Source of the DNA: Streptomyces roseolilacinus
Lineage (GTDB): Bacteria; Actinomycetota; Actinomycetes; Streptomycetales; Streptomycetaceae
Assembly: GCF_014649335.1 (NCBI RefSeq)
Contig: NZ_BMSV01000004.1
Coordinates: 186,001 to 250,000, forward strand
Direction: 5' to 3'
Length of the DNA stretch: 64,000 bases
Shown in pieces: positions 8,852 to 17,169 of the stretch (position 1 is the first letter of the stretch; each line of letters begins with the position of its first letter). The translations under genes and the position numbers were made by a program. The notes beneath the pieces were generated by a model. That model worked only from the letters and a program-made list of their open reading frames with translations, was not told the DNA's origin and ran no database searches.

Positions 8852-10407
8852 GCGGCGGCCTCCTCGCGGCCGCGGGAGGCGCCCAGCGGCGCCTTCCCGG
8901 AGCGGGGCGCACCGGCCTCCCCGGGCGCCCGCACCACCTCGTACTCGCCCATGTCCACGCTCCGCGTCGCCCGCCGGAACTCGGCCGTGGTGCCCGGCCA
9001 CAGCGTGGTGTTGCGGCCGTTGGCGTCCAGGTACCAGCTGTCGCAGCCGCCGGACTTCCACACCGTGCGCTCCATCCGCGCCTGGACGCGCCGGTTCCAC
9101 GCGGCGACGGCGGCGGGGCGGGGGGCGAGGGCCCGGCCCTCGCCGAGGAGGTCCAGTCGGCGCAGGAAGTCGGCCATGTAGTTCAGCTGGGACTCGATCA
9201 TGAGGATCATCGAGGAGTTCCCGAGCCCGGTGTTGGGGCCGATGATCGTCATCCAGTTGGGGAACCCGGCGGCGGTCGCGCCGCGCAGCGCCTCCATGCC
9301 GTCCTTCCAGGCCTCCGCGAGGGTGACGCCCTCGGCGCCCACGACGCGGTCGGCGATCGGCATGTCCGTGACGTGGAAGCCGGTGCCGAAGACGATCGCG
9401 TCGACCTCGGCCTCGGAGCCGTCCGCGCCGACGGCGGTCCGGCCGCGCACCTCGCTCAGTCCGGCGGCGACGACGTCGACGTTCGGGCGGGCGAGGGCCG
9501 GATAGTAGTCGTTGGAGAGCAGGATGCGCTTGCAGCCGATCCGGTACGACGGGGTCAGCTTGGCGCGCAGGGCGGGGTCCTTCACGGCGCGGTGCATGTT
9601 GGCCTTGGCGAGCGCCTCGACCAGGCCCAGCGCCTCGGGCCGCTTGGTGAACGCGCCGACCTGGAGCTCGCGGATGCCCCACAGGACGCCCCGGCGGGCC
9701 CTGCCGGTGGCCGGCAGCTTCCGGTGGAGCCAGCGCTCGGCGCCGGTGACGGCGCGGTCCATGCGCGGCATGACCCACGGAGGGGTGCGCTGGAAGAGGG
9801 TGAGGCGGCCGACCTGCGGCTGGATGGCGGGGACGATCTGGATGGCGGAGGCGCCGGTGCCGATCATCGCGACGCGCTTGCCGGTCAGGTCGTAGTCGTG
9901 GTCCCAGCGGGCGGAGTGGAAGACCTTGCCGCCCGCCTCGCGGAAGCCGTCGAGGCCGGGCACGTCCGGGACCTTGGGGTCGGACAGCGGCCCGGTCGCG
10001 GAGACGACCACGTCGGCGGTGAGGGTGCCGCGCGAGGTCTCCACCTCCCAGCGCAGCGCCTCGGCGTCCCAGCGGGCCGTCAGCACCTCGTGCCCCAGGC
10101 GCAGGTGGGGCCGGAGCCCGAAGGTGTCGGTGACGCGCTCCAGGTACGCGCGGATGTGCGGCTGCCCGGAGAAGGTGCGGGGCCAGTCGGGGTGGGGCGC
10201 GAACGAGAACGAGTACAGGTGCGACGGGACGTCGCAGGCGCAGCCGGGGTAGCTGTTGTCCCGCCAGGTGCCGCCGACCGAGTCGGACCGCTCCAGGACG
10301 ACGAAGTCGGTGACGCCCTCCCGGCGCAGCCGGACGGCGGCACCGAGGCCGCCGAAGCCGGATCCGATCACCGCCACTCGTACGTGTTCGCGCGCGTGGT
10401 CGCTCAT
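8848..10407 (-). CDS. Baeyer-Villiger-type flavin monooxygenase
   Basis: A 519-residue FAD/NADPH enzyme that would insert oxygen next to a ketone to give an ester or lactone. The FAD-binding motif GSGFGGLG is near the N-terminus. The two Baeyer-Villiger fingerprints are visible: GGTWRDNSYPGCACD near residue 45 and the GGKVFHSARWD stretch near residue 160. A second Rossmann motif (IGTGASAIQ) binds NADPH. The start is the ATG giving MSDHAREHVRVAVIG, with GGGAGG four bases upstream. First gene of the operon with the hydrolase and SDR, divergent from a MerR regulator. Confidence 0.94.
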   Translation of the reverse strand: MSDHAREHVRVAVIGSGFGGLGAAVRLRREGVTDFVVLERSDSVGGTWRDNSYPGCACDVPSHLYSFSFAPHPDWPRTFSGQPHIRAYLERVTDTFGLRPHLRLGHEVLTARWDAEALRWEVETSRGTLTADVVVSATGPLSDPKVPDVPGLDGFREAGGKVFHSARWDHDYDLTGKRVAMIGTGASAIQIVPAIQPQVGRLTLFQRTPPWVMPRMDRAVTGAERWLHRKLPATGRARRGVLWGIRELQVGAFTKRPEALGLVEALAKANMHRAVKDPALRAKLTPSYRIGCKRILLSNDYYPALARPNVDVVAAGLSEVRGRTAVGADGSEAEVDAIVFGTGFHVTDMPIADRVVGAEGVTLAEAWKDGMEALRGATAAGFPNWMTIIGPNTGLGNSSMILMIESQLNYMADFLRRLDLLGEGRALAPRPAAVAAWNRRVQARMERTVWKSGGCDSWYLDANGRNTTLWPGTTAEFRRATRSVDMGEYEVVRAPGEAGAPRSGKAPLGASRGREEAAA

Positions 10408-10452
10408 GCCGCCTCCCAAGACTCTGCCACCAATCACTGGCACTGTCCGGAG

Positions 10453-10480
10453 GGTAGAGCAGCTCCCTACCCGGCGGTAG
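10453..10480. promoter_or_regulatory. Inverted GGTAGAG / CTCCCTACC half-sites between monooxygenase and MerR genes
   Basis: GGTAGAG at 10453-10459, CTCCCTACC at 10463-10471 and GGTAG at 10476-10480 form overlapping dyads (GGTAGAG-N3-CTCCCTACC and CTACC-N4-GGTAG). They lie between the two divergent genes where a MerR regulator would bind to twist a spaced promoter. The proposed binder is an inference. Confidence 0.6.
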
Positions 10481-10519
10481 AGGGCGGGACGAGGAAAGTT
10501 ACCGCTGGTACGTCATAGG

Positions 10520-11203
10520 GTGGCCGACGTGGCGAACGAGGGTGAGGACCGTGAATACCGCATGGAGGAGCTGGCCGAGGCGGCCGGCATCACCCCCCGG
10601 ACACTCCGCTTCTACCGCGAGCGCGGGCTGATACCGCCTCCGCGCCGCGAGGGGCGCATCGCCTGGTACGGCCCCCACCACCTGGCCCGGCTGCGCACCA
10701 TCGCGGCGCTGCTGGAGCGCGGCCACACCCTCAACGGCATCGCGGACCTGGCCGCCGCCTTCGAGAGCGGCCGGGACGTGGGCGAGGTGCTGGGCCTCGG
10801 CGAACCCACGGAGGAGGAGCCGGTACGGCTCACCCCGGAGCAGCTGGCCGACCACTTCGGCGACCAGGTCACCGCCGAGAACTTCGCCGCCGCCCTCGAC
10901 CTGGGCTACCTCGCGACGGACGGCGAGGAGATCGTCCACGTCAGCCGCCGGCTGCTGGACGTGTCCTCCGCGCTGGTGCGGGAGGGCGTCCCGCTGGCGG
11001 CGGTGCTCGGCGCCGCCCGCGACGTGCGCACCCACGCGGACGCCCTCGCGAAGCTGTTCGCGGACCTGCTCCACGCCCACGCGCGCGACGAGGACCTGGG
11101 CCGGCTGCGCCCGCTCGCCAAGAGCGTGGTGGACGCGGAGCTGTCGATGGCGCTGGACCGCCGCCTGCGCGAGGTGCTCGGCAGCGAGGCCCGGGGCGCG
11201 TGA
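10520..11203 (+). CDS. MerR family transcriptional regulator
   Basis: A 227-residue regulator. The MerR winged helix is at residues 14-75, with the family signature AAGITPRTLRFYRERGLI and the wing RIAWYGPHHLARLRTI. The C-terminal domain is helical, has no cysteine metal site, and resembles the effector domain of MerR proteins that sense organic ligands. The start is GTG at 10520; a second in-frame GTG at 10529 is possible and neither has a strong ribosome site. Divergent from the monooxygenase operon, which it probably controls. Confidence 0.9.
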   Translation: MADVANEGEDREYRMEELAEAAGITPRTLRFYRERGLIPPPRREGRIAWYGPHHLARLRTIAALLERGHTLNGIADLAAAFESGRDVGEVLGLGEPTEEEPVRLTPEQLADHFGDQVTAENFAAALDLGYLATDGEEIVHVSRRLLDVSSALVREGVPLAAVLGAARDVRTHADALAKLFADLLHAHARDEDLGRLRPLAKSVVDAELSMALDRRLREVLGSEARGA

Positions 11204-11213
11204 CCGGCCGCCG

Positions 11214-12197
11214 TCACGGCGGCGGGGCGCCCCACCAGCGGGCCTTGTAGATGCCGCCGCCCGCCAGGCGGTACGCGCCCGCCGGGCGGTGCACGGCCGC
11301 GGTCGTCGTCCACCAGGACTCCGCCAGGCCCCGCTCCGGGACGGTCGACAGGATCCGGCCGGTGCGGGGCTCGTCGCCCACGGACTTCACGCGCGGGCGG
11401 CTCACGGCGGCGGCGCCCGGGTAGTCCCGCACGAAGGCGCGGCGGCTCTTGACGTACTGGTAGACGGCCCCGCCGGTGCTCACCCACAGCCGGTCCGGGC
11501 GCCGCGCCACCTGGCCCAGGTCGTGGCCGCCCGGGTCGGGCAGCGGCACCCGGTCCACCTGCCGCAGCACGGGCCGCCCGTCCTCGCGCCCCGCGCGCAG
11601 CGCCACGAGCCGGTCGCCGCCGAGCGCCCACAGCACGCCGAGGCGCTCGTCCCACTCCAGCCCGTGCGCGTCGTCCAGCGTGAACGCCGCGTACCGCCCG
11701 CCGGGCGGCGGCTCGTACAGCCGGACCACGTCCCCGGTGCTGCCCGCGACCGCGACGGAGCCGTCCGGGAGCAGTTCGGCGCTGTGCGGGTTGACCCGGA
11801 TGGTGCCGGGCGCGAGGGCGGCGGCCCAGTGGCGGGCGCCCGACGGGTAGGCGACGACGGCGGCGAAGCCGTACGAGGCGGTGGTCAGCAGGTACGTGCG
11901 GCCCCGCCACCGGCGCAGCTTGGCCTCGTTCGGGTGCACCCAGCTGCGGCCGGGGTCCGCGTCGGCGTACCGGGGGTCCCCGACGGGCGAGAACGCCCAC
12001 CGCTCGGCCGCCGGCCCCCACACCCGCCGCGCCCCGTCGAACACGACGACGCGCCGCGACGCCTGCTCGGTGACCACCACGTCGGTGGCGCCGGGCGGGG
12101 CGGCGGGGCCGGGCGGAAGGGCGGGAGCGGACGGGAGGGCGGGACCGGAGGCGAGGGCGGCGAGGGCGACGAGCGCGGCGAGGGACACGGGGAGCAC
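11214..12197 (-). CDS. Secreted DUF6528-type beta-propeller protein
   Basis: A 327-residue exported protein with a signal peptide in the first ~25 residues, a Pro/Ala-rich linker, then a repeated-blade body. Recognisable segments are VVVTEQASRRVVVFDGA, NPHSAELLPDGSVAVAGSTG, DDAHGLEWDERLGVLWALG and PGGHDLGQVARRPDRLWVST. This fits the DUF6528 family (propeller, NHL/YncE-like). Function is unknown; members may bind carbohydrates or peptides outside the cell. Converges with the MerR gene, whose stop is only 10 bases away. The start GTG gives MLPVSLAALVALAAL. Confidence 0.8.
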   Translation of the reverse strand: MLPVSLAALVALAALASGPALPSAPALPPGPAAPPGATDVVVTEQASRRVVVFDGARRVWGPAAERWAFSPVGDPRYADADPGRSWVHPNEAKLRRWRGRTYLLTTASYGFAAVVAYPSGARHWAAALAPGTIRVNPHSAELLPDGSVAVAGSTGDVVRLYEPPPGGRYAAFTLDDAHGLEWDERLGVLWALGGDRLVALRAGREDGRPVLRQVDRVPLPDPGGHDLGQVARRPDRLWVSTGGAVYQYVKSRRAFVRDYPGAAAVSRPRVKSVGDEPRTGRILSTVPERGLAESWWTTTAAVHRPAGAYRLAGGGIYKARWWGAPPP

Positions 12198-12308
12198 CCG
12201 GTCACGCTGCCACCGGCCGCCGCGCGGTCGGGGGCGACGCGCGCGCCCGCACGGCCGTACCGGTCCCGCGTCAGCCCGTACGGCCCAGGGCGAAGGCCCC
12301 GGGGACGC

Positions 12309-13226
12309 CTACGCGGCGATGGCCAGGCGCCGCTGGATCGGGGCGACCTCCTCGTCCAGCGCCTCCGAGGTCTCCAGGGCGAACGCCGCCTGCGGGTTCT
12401 CCTGCACCAGGCGGAGCCACTCGCCCACCGTGGACTCCCGCGACACGGTGACGATCTCCGTGGGCCCGAGCCGGCCGCGCGTGGACAGCACCGTGGCCAT
12501 GAACTGGTCGGTCGCCGTGATGAGGATGACGTCGTGCCCGAAGCTCGACACGTACTCCATCACGCCGCGGGCGGGTTCGCCCGGGTCCGCCACCACCACG
12601 ACGTGCGCCCCCTTCTCGTCCGTCGTGTGGGCGACGCCCGCCAGGAACTCCATGAACCCCGGGATGTGCTTGTTCCGCAGCTCGTCGACCACCCTCTCGC
12701 GGGCGGCCTCGAAGCCGGGGGTCCCGGCGGCCGTGAAGCTGAGGGTGACGGACACCGAGGTGGCGAGCGCCACGTCGATCTCCGCCATCTCGGCGCGCGT
12801 GGGGTAGGCGGCCCCGTCGTCGAGGCCGTGGGCGGCGAGCCACTGGTTGACCTCGCTCCACAGCCAGGCCCGCGACCTGCCCACGGTCCCCTCGGGGGCC
12901 GGGAAGGGCTCGCCCTGCGCCTTGCGGTCGCCGGCGATCCACTGGCTGACGTTCTGCCGCGAACGCCCCGTCCGCTCGGCGATCTCGTGGACGCCGACCA
13001 GGTCGCGGTCCAGACGGCACACCCGCAGCTGCGGCACCGCGCCGCGGGCGGCGGACACGGCGGTCAGCGCCGCCTCGATGGCCGATTCACCGGAGCCGGT
13101 CACGCTCAGGAGATCCACGCCACCGGCTCGGGCCAACAGTGCGTCGCAACTCTCCAGCAAGGCGTCGACGGCAGCCTGGTCGTCCACATCCACGCCGGAG
13201 ACGACAAAGGTGAAGTCGTAATCCAT
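12309..13226 (-). CDS. HTH protein with unassigned C-terminal domain; likely antitoxin-type partner
   Basis: A 305-residue protein in three parts. Residues 1-75 form a small alpha/beta domain starting MDYDFTFVVSGVDV. Residues 76-135 hold a helix-turn-helix: LVGVHEIAERTGRSRQNVSQW, with a Trp-rich continuation (RAWLWSEVNQWL). Residues 150-305 form a further alpha/beta domain I do not recognise. The first two parts match the architecture of HTH partners (DFVGLTDVAEIVGVSRQN-type) that pair with small HicA-like proteins in other bacteria. A small HicA-like gene lies just upstream on the same strand, and a 22-bp palindrome sits in the 90-bp gap. Annotation as antitoxin or repressor is inference. 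Confidence 0.75.
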   Translation of the reverse strand: MDYDFTFVVSGVDVDDQAAVDALLESCDALLARAGGVDLLSVTGSGESAIEAALTAVSAARGAVPQLRVCRLDRDLVGVHEIAERTGRSRQNVSQWIAGDRKAQGEPFPAPEGTVGRSRAWLWSEVNQWLAAHGLDDGAAYPTRAEMAEIDVALATSVSVTLSFTAAGTPGFEAARERVVDELRNKHIPGFMEFLAGVAHTTDEKGAHVVVVADPGEPARGVMEYVSSFGHDVILITATDQFMATVLSTRGRLGPTEIVTVSRESTVGEWLRLVQENPQAAFALETSEALDEEVAPIQRRLAIAA

Positions 13227-13259
13227 GTTGGCCCCCTAGTCCTTCACCACAGTCGCAGA

Positions 13260-13281
13260 GCTGTTGACATTCGTCAACAGC
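13260..13281. promoter_or_regulatory. 22-bp inverted repeat upstream of the HTH gene
   Basis: GCTGTTGAC, loop ATTC, GTCAACAGC: two perfect 9-bp arms. On the minus strand it contains TTGACG, a plausible -35 element, 34 bases or so upstream of the HTH start. Its symmetry and place, in the gap between the small gene and the HTH gene, suggest an autoregulatory operator. It could in principle also act as a short hairpin in the small gene's transcript. Confidence 0.75.
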
Positions 13282-13316
13282 AAAATAGGGTCAAACATGG
13301 ACAAACGTTCTCGTGA

Positions 13317-13589
13317 CTAGTCGCGTGACCGACCGGTGAGACTGCGGTTCGGCGCATCCGGCGGGAGGGGGCAGCGGGACGCCAGCCGGTCCACCCGGCG
13401 CGCGTGGGCCCCGTCGTTCCGGGGCGACCCGGAGACCGGGATGGTGGTGCACTCCGCCCCGCACGGGCAGTACAGCTTGCCCCAGTGGCCCTCCTTGCGG
13501 AGCTTCCAGCCGCGCCCGGCCCACTTCTCCAGGACCCGGCGGACCTCCTTCCTCGGATGGTCGGAGGGGTTGAGGTCGCGACCTACCAT
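13317..13589 (-). CDS. Small HicA-like protein, candidate toxin of a TA-like pair
   Basis: A 90-residue basic protein. The core (EVRRVLEKWAGRGWKLRK, GHWGKLYCP, then CTTIPVSGSPRN) has the helix-strand-strand-strand pattern of HicA/dsRBD-like proteins, with a His where HicA has its catalytic GSH histidine. Three cysteines (CPC...C) suggest a metal site. After GSPRN comes GAHARRVDRL, a second conserved-looking block. The ATG at 13589 lacks a clear ribosome site, so it may be leaderless. It is followed 90 bp later by the HTH gene on the same strand. Family membership is from pattern recognition only; RNase activity is unproven. Confidence 0.65.
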   Translation of the reverse strand: MVGRDLNPSDHPRKEVRRVLEKWAGRGWKLRKEGHWGKLYCPCGAECTTIPVSGSPRNDGAHARRVDRLASRCPLPPDAPNRSLTGRSRD

Positions 13590-13992
13590 CCGGCCACCGC
13601 CCCCGCCCGCGGGTGGCGGCCTCGCGACGTCCGCCGCCCCCGCGGGGAGACGGTCCTACAGCCCGCACCGGAGCGAAGCGGGGGGTGAACAAGTACCACG
13701 GGAGTTCGCGCTCCTCTGGTGCCGGCCGCGCGAGGAACGGCGCCCCGCGAGCAAGATCACTTTCGTGACCGAGTGGTAACACTCAGCCACCAGTACGATA
13801 CTCCAGATGGCGGACGCCACGTCATCGGCGTGGACATCCGCGACCCGCCCCTCCACGACGGACCGCCTTGACGGCGGGGCCACTTGACGCCCGGTCGGGT
13901 CCGGTCCGGGGCGGCGGGACGTGCGGGCGCCGCCGGGAGCACGGGTCCGCCGGGGCCCTGCGCGGGCCGGGCCGCGCGCGTACTCTCGGCCT
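13590..13992. other. Intergenic region with divergent promoters, no supported gene
   Basis: About 400 bases between the HicA-like gene (leftward) and the XRE gene (rightward). It holds GAGTG-GTAA-CACTC (13771-13784), TACGAT at 13794-13799 (a good -10), and an ATG at 13807 that could start a 26-codon leaderless frame (MADATSSAWTS...). TACTCT at 13981, 12 bases before the XRE ATG, is a plausible -10 for a leaderless XRE transcript. The 26-codon frame is too short to call. Confidence 0.5.
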
Positions 13993-15174
13993 ATGCCTGC
14001 CAACTTGGGTGACCGGCTCAGGGACGTCCGGAAGCGTCGCGGGATGACGCAGCGGGGGCTGGCGAGCGAGTCCGGGGTGTCCGTGTCGCTGATCCGGAAG
14101 CTGGAACAGGGCGAGCGGCAGGACGCCCGCCTGGAAACGGTCCGCCGGCTCGCCGCCGCGCTCGGAGTGTCCACCTCGCGCCTCGTGGCGGAACCGGCCG
14201 AGGAGGGCGCGAGCACTCTCGTCCTCGACGCCTGGGCCCCCGTCAGGGAGGCGCTCACCGCCCCGCCGGCGGACACGGCCGAACCCGACGAGCCGCCCAC
14301 CGTGGAAGGCGTGCGCGCCGCGCTCGACGCCGTCACGCCCCTGTTCTCCGGCGACCGGTTCGCGGAACTCCGCACGGTCCTGCCCCCACTGCTCCGCGAC
14401 GCCCACACCCTGGCGCGGCTCGGCCCGGAAGGGCGCGCCCTGCGCGTACGCCTCCTGCAGCTCACCGGCTGGCTCCTGACGCAGACCCGCCAGTTCGAAG
14501 CCGCCGAGTGGTCCCTCGACGCCGCCCTGGCGGGCTCAGCGGACCGACTGCAGGGCGCGTCGACGGTCAACACGATGTGCTGGCTCCTGCTGCGGCGAGG
14601 ACGGCTCGGCGAGGCACGGGAGTTGGCCGTCCGGTGGGCGGACGAGACGGAACCCCGCCTCTCCCGGGCGACACCGGACGAGCTCGGCGCGTGGGGGTGG
14701 CTGCTGTTGCGCCTGTCCGCCGCCGCGGTGCGGGACAACAGGCCCGAGGAGGCCGAGGACGCGCTGCGGCTGGCCCACGCCTCCGCCGTGGCGCTGGGAC
14801 GGGAGTTCGCCCCGGACGGGGACTTCCTCCGGGCGTTCGGCCCCGTCACGGTGACGCTCAAGCGGACGGAGAACGCCATGGTCATGGACCGTCCGGACGT
14901 GGTGCTGGCGCTGGCGGAGAGGATCCCGACGGGAGGGCTGCGCCCCACGTCGAACAACCGCAACCGCCACCTCCTCGACGTGGCCAACGCGTACACGATG
15001 ACCCGGCAGTACGGACCGGCCGTCGACACCCTGGCGGGCATCCGCGCCGCCGCCCCGCAGTGGCTGCCGAACCAGCGCTACGCCCGTGACATCCTCGGCC
15101 GCATCATCGCCAGGCGGCGGACCCTGACCGGGACGATGCGCTCCCTCGCCGACACGGTGGGGCTGCCCGTGTGA
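13993..15174 (+). CDS. XRE family regulator with TPR-like C-terminal domain
   Basis: A 393-residue protein. Residues 5-60 are a Cro/CI helix-turn-helix (LRDVRKRRGMTQRGLAS, then VSLIRKLEQGER). The rest is alpha-helical with repeat-like pairs (for example LQLTGWLLTQTRQFEAAEWSL and NAYTMTRQYGPAVDTLAGIR), typical of the large streptomycete XRE/TPR sensor-regulators. The ATG sits close to a possible -10 (TACTCT), so translation may be leaderless. Two small genes encoding cysteine-motif proteins follow on the same strand, a layout reminiscent of AbaA/WhiJ-like cassettes but without a DUF397 protein. Confidence 0.88.
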   Translation: MPANLGDRLRDVRKRRGMTQRGLASESGVSVSLIRKLEQGERQDARLETVRRLAAALGVSTSRLVAEPAEEGASTLVLDAWAPVREALTAPPADTAEPDEPPTVEGVRAALDAVTPLFSGDRFAELRTVLPPLLRDAHTLARLGPEGRALRVRLLQLTGWLLTQTRQFEAAEWSLDAALAGSADRLQGASTVNTMCWLLLRRGRLGEARELAVRWADETEPRLSRATPDELGAWGWLLLRLSAAAVRDNRPEEAEDALRLAHASAVALGREFAPDGDFLRAFGPVTVTLKRTENAMVMDRPDVVLALAERIPTGGLRPTSNNRNRHLLDVANAYTMTRQYGPAVDTLAGIRAAAPQWLPNQRYARDILGRIIARRRTLTGTMRSLADTVGLPV

Positions 15175-15252
15175 CGGTGCGTGGCACTACTCGCCGATCA
15201 TGAGTGGAACTGCCATTGCCGCTGGTCAGAGCCGTCCCTAGCGTGGGCCGAC

Positions 15253-15453
15253 ATGACCACCGAACCGACACGCCACAGCACTCCCCCGGTCGAACTCCCG
15301 CTGCGGTGGGAGCGGGAGCCGGATCCGGCCGGGGCGTGCCCGGACTGCGCCGAGCTCGTCGCCGCGCGGTCCCGGGCGCGCGCCCGGGGCGACAGGTCGG
15401 CCGTCTCCGACTGCAACGTCCTCCTCCGCCGGCACCGGCAGGGCCACCGGTGA
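15253..15453 (+). CDS. Small protein with CPDC motif
   Basis: A 66-residue protein, MTTEPTRHSTPPVELPLRW to the end, with ACPDCAEL in the middle and a basic tail (RRHRQGHR). The single CxxC pair could bind metal as half of a site or act in a homodimer. The ATG at 15253 was chosen because the upstream frame has no ribosome site. Its stop overlaps the next gene's GTG by 4 bp, so the two are translationally coupled. It probably belongs with the XRE regulator 78 bp upstream. Function unknown. Confidence 0.65.
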   Translation: MTTEPTRHSTPPVELPLRWEREPDPAGACPDCAELVAARSRARARGDRSAVSDCNVLLRRHRQGHR

Positions 15454-15668
15454 CCCCCCGCGACACCACCGGAGGCCCCGCCGACGGCGGACGGCCGCTG
15501 CTGACCCTGCGGGTCTCCCGCGACGGCGGGCGCACCTGGAGCGAGCGCACCGCCGTGCACAGCCGGGAGAGGCTCACCCCCCTGCACTCCTCCGTCTGGC
15601 CGCCCTGCGCCTGCCCCCGGTGCGCACCGGGGAGGAGCGGGCGGGACGGCACGGGTCAGGGGCCGTAG
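15450..15668 (+). CDS. Small protein with SRDGGRTW and CACPRC motifs
   Basis: A 72-residue protein starting at the GTG that overlaps the preceding stop (GTGA). It contains LLTLRVSRDGGRTWSERTAV, resembling one BNR/sialidase-type strand pair, and WPPCACPRC near the end. Small proteins of this pattern recur beside XRE regulators in streptomycetes. Its last 13 bases overlap the end of the convergent exonuclease III gene. Function unknown; coupling to the CPDC protein is seen directly in the overlap. Confidence 0.65.
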   Translation: MTPRDTTGGPADGGRPLLTLRVSRDGGRTWSERTAVHSRERLTPLHSSVWPPCACPRCAPGRSGRDGTGQGP

Positions 15669-16453
15669 ACCGCCGTCACCGGGGCGTGGTCCGACCAGCG
15701 TTCCGCGTGGGTCGCGGCGCGCTCCACCCAGGCCTTCAGGGCGCGGGACGCCAGGCCGGGCGTGGCCATGTGGTAGTCGATGCGCCACCCCGAGTCATTA
15801 TCGAAGGCGCGGCCCCGGTAGGACCACCACGAGTACGGGCCCTCCTGGTCGGGGTGGAGCGCGCGGACCACGTCGACGTACTCCGCCTCGTCGAGGACGC
15901 GGCCGAGCCAGGCCCGCTCCTCCGGGAGGAAGCCGGAGCTCTTGCGGTTGGCGCGCCAGTTCTTCAGGTCGGCCTCCCGGTGGGCGATGTTCCAGTCGCC
16001 GCACACCAGGACCTCGCGGCCGTCCGCCGCCGCGCGCTCCCTCAGCTCCTTCAGGTACGGCAGGAAGGCGTCCATGAAGCGGACCTTCTCGTCCTGGCGC
16101 TCCGTGCCCACCTCGCCGGACGGCAGGTAGAGGCTGGCGACCGTGAGACCCGGCAGGTCGGCCTCCAGGTAGCGGCCGGACGCGTCGAACTCGCTCACCC
16201 CGAAGCCGACCCGCACCGCGTCCGGCTCGCGCCGCGTGTAGAGGGAGACGCCCGCGCGGCCCTTGGCGGCGGCCGGGGCGTGCGCCGCGTACCAGCCCTC
16301 GGGTGCCCGGACCTCCTCGGGCAGCTGGGCCGCGTCGGCCCGGACCTCCTGGAGGCAGAGCACGTCGGCGGCCGTTCCGGCCAGCCACTCCACGAACCCC
16401 TTCTTGGCGGCGGCGCGGAGGCCGTTGACATTGGCGGTCGTCACAGTGAGCAT
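15656..16453 (-). CDS. xthA: Exodeoxyribonuclease III
   Basis: A 265-residue EEP-fold nuclease that cleaves at abasic sites and removes 3' blocks during base-excision repair. Motifs run in the expected order: TTANVNGLRAA, LCLQEVRA (catalytic Glu), GDWNIAH (Asp/Asn), WRIDYHMAT, and SDHAPVTAVYG (terminal Asp-His). Full length for the family. The ATG gives MLTVTTANVNGL. It is divergent from the GNAT gene with a 60-bp gap, and converges with the small SRDGGRTW gene. Confidence 0.95.
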   Translation of the reverse strand: MLTVTTANVNGLRAAAKKGFVEWLAGTAADVLCLQEVRADAAQLPEEVRAPEGWYAAHAPAAAKGRAGVSLYTRREPDAVRVGFGVSEFDASGRYLEADLPGLTVASLYLPSGEVGTERQDEKVRFMDAFLPYLKELRERAAADGREVLVCGDWNIAHREADLKNWRANRKSSGFLPEERAWLGRVLDEAEYVDVVRALHPDQEGPYSWWSYRGRAFDNDSGWRIDYHMATPGLASRALKAWVERAATHAERWSDHAPVTAVYGP

Positions 16454-16513
16454 CCCGGCACAATACGACAGTCCCGAGACGCGGCCCGCCGCCCCATTCC
16501 GCATAGAAGTACG

Positions 16514-17008
16514 ATGCCTCGCATGATTATCCAGCCCATGCCGTTCGACCACCCCGACGCCGTCAAGCTCAACGACCAGGTGCAGCTCGAGTACGCCGAG
16601 CGGTACGACGGCGAGGGGGACGAGACCCCCCTCGATCCGGCCATGTTCCGGCCGCCCCACGGCCTCTACCTGATGGCGCACGACGAGCGCGGCCGCCCGG
16701 TCGCGACGGGCGGCTGGCGCGCCATGGACGAGAACGGCGAGGGCTACGCGGACGGCGACGCCGAGCTGAAGCGGATGTACGTGGTCCCCGAGGAGCGCGG
16801 CCGGGGTCTGGCCCGGCGCATCCTGGCCCTCCTGGAGGAGGACGCCCGCGCGGCGGGGCGGCGGCGGATGGTCCTGGAGACGGGGACCAAGCAGCCGGAG
16901 GCCATCGCGCTGTACCTGTCCAGCGGCTACGAGCCGTGCGAGAGGTTCGGCCTCTACCGGCACCACGAGGACAGCCGCTGTTTCGCGAAACTGTTGACGG
17001 GTCAGTAA
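16514..17008 (+). CDS. GNAT family N-acetyltransferase
   Basis: A 164-residue single-domain acetyltransferase. The acetyl-CoA loop is in LKRMYVVPEERGRGLARRIL near residues 92-110, and IALYLSSGYEPCERFG forms the C-terminal strand and helix. Substrate unknown. Two in-frame starts, ATG at 16514 (MPRMIIQPM) and 16523 (MIIQPM), both lack a ribosome site. TAGAAG eight bases upstream of the first could be a -10, making the message leaderless. Divergent from xthA. Confidence 0.88.
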   Translation: MPRMIIQPMPFDHPDAVKLNDQVQLEYAERYDGEGDETPLDPAMFRPPHGLYLMAHDERGRPVATGGWRAMDENGEGYADGDAELKRMYVVPEERGRGLARRILALLEEDARAAGRRRMVLETGTKQPEAIALYLSSGYEPCERFGLYRHHEDSRCFAKLLTGQ

Positions 17009-17169
17009 AGAATCAGTGACGCGCCCCTGACAACCTCACGACGGCCGTGGCACTCTGCCTCACGCAGCCCGATCCGGTACCGCGATCCGCACCCCATCCC
17101 TTCGTCCCCCCACCCCCCCTGCCCGGGTGGTCCTCGGCGACCGCCCGGGCACGGCAGAAGGAGACACGT

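Noticed and set aside
13807..13887. A 26-codon leaderless frame (MADATSSAWTS...) after TACGAT
   Set aside because: The -10 is good but the frame is too short, has no clear -35 and has no recognisable conservation; not called as a gene.
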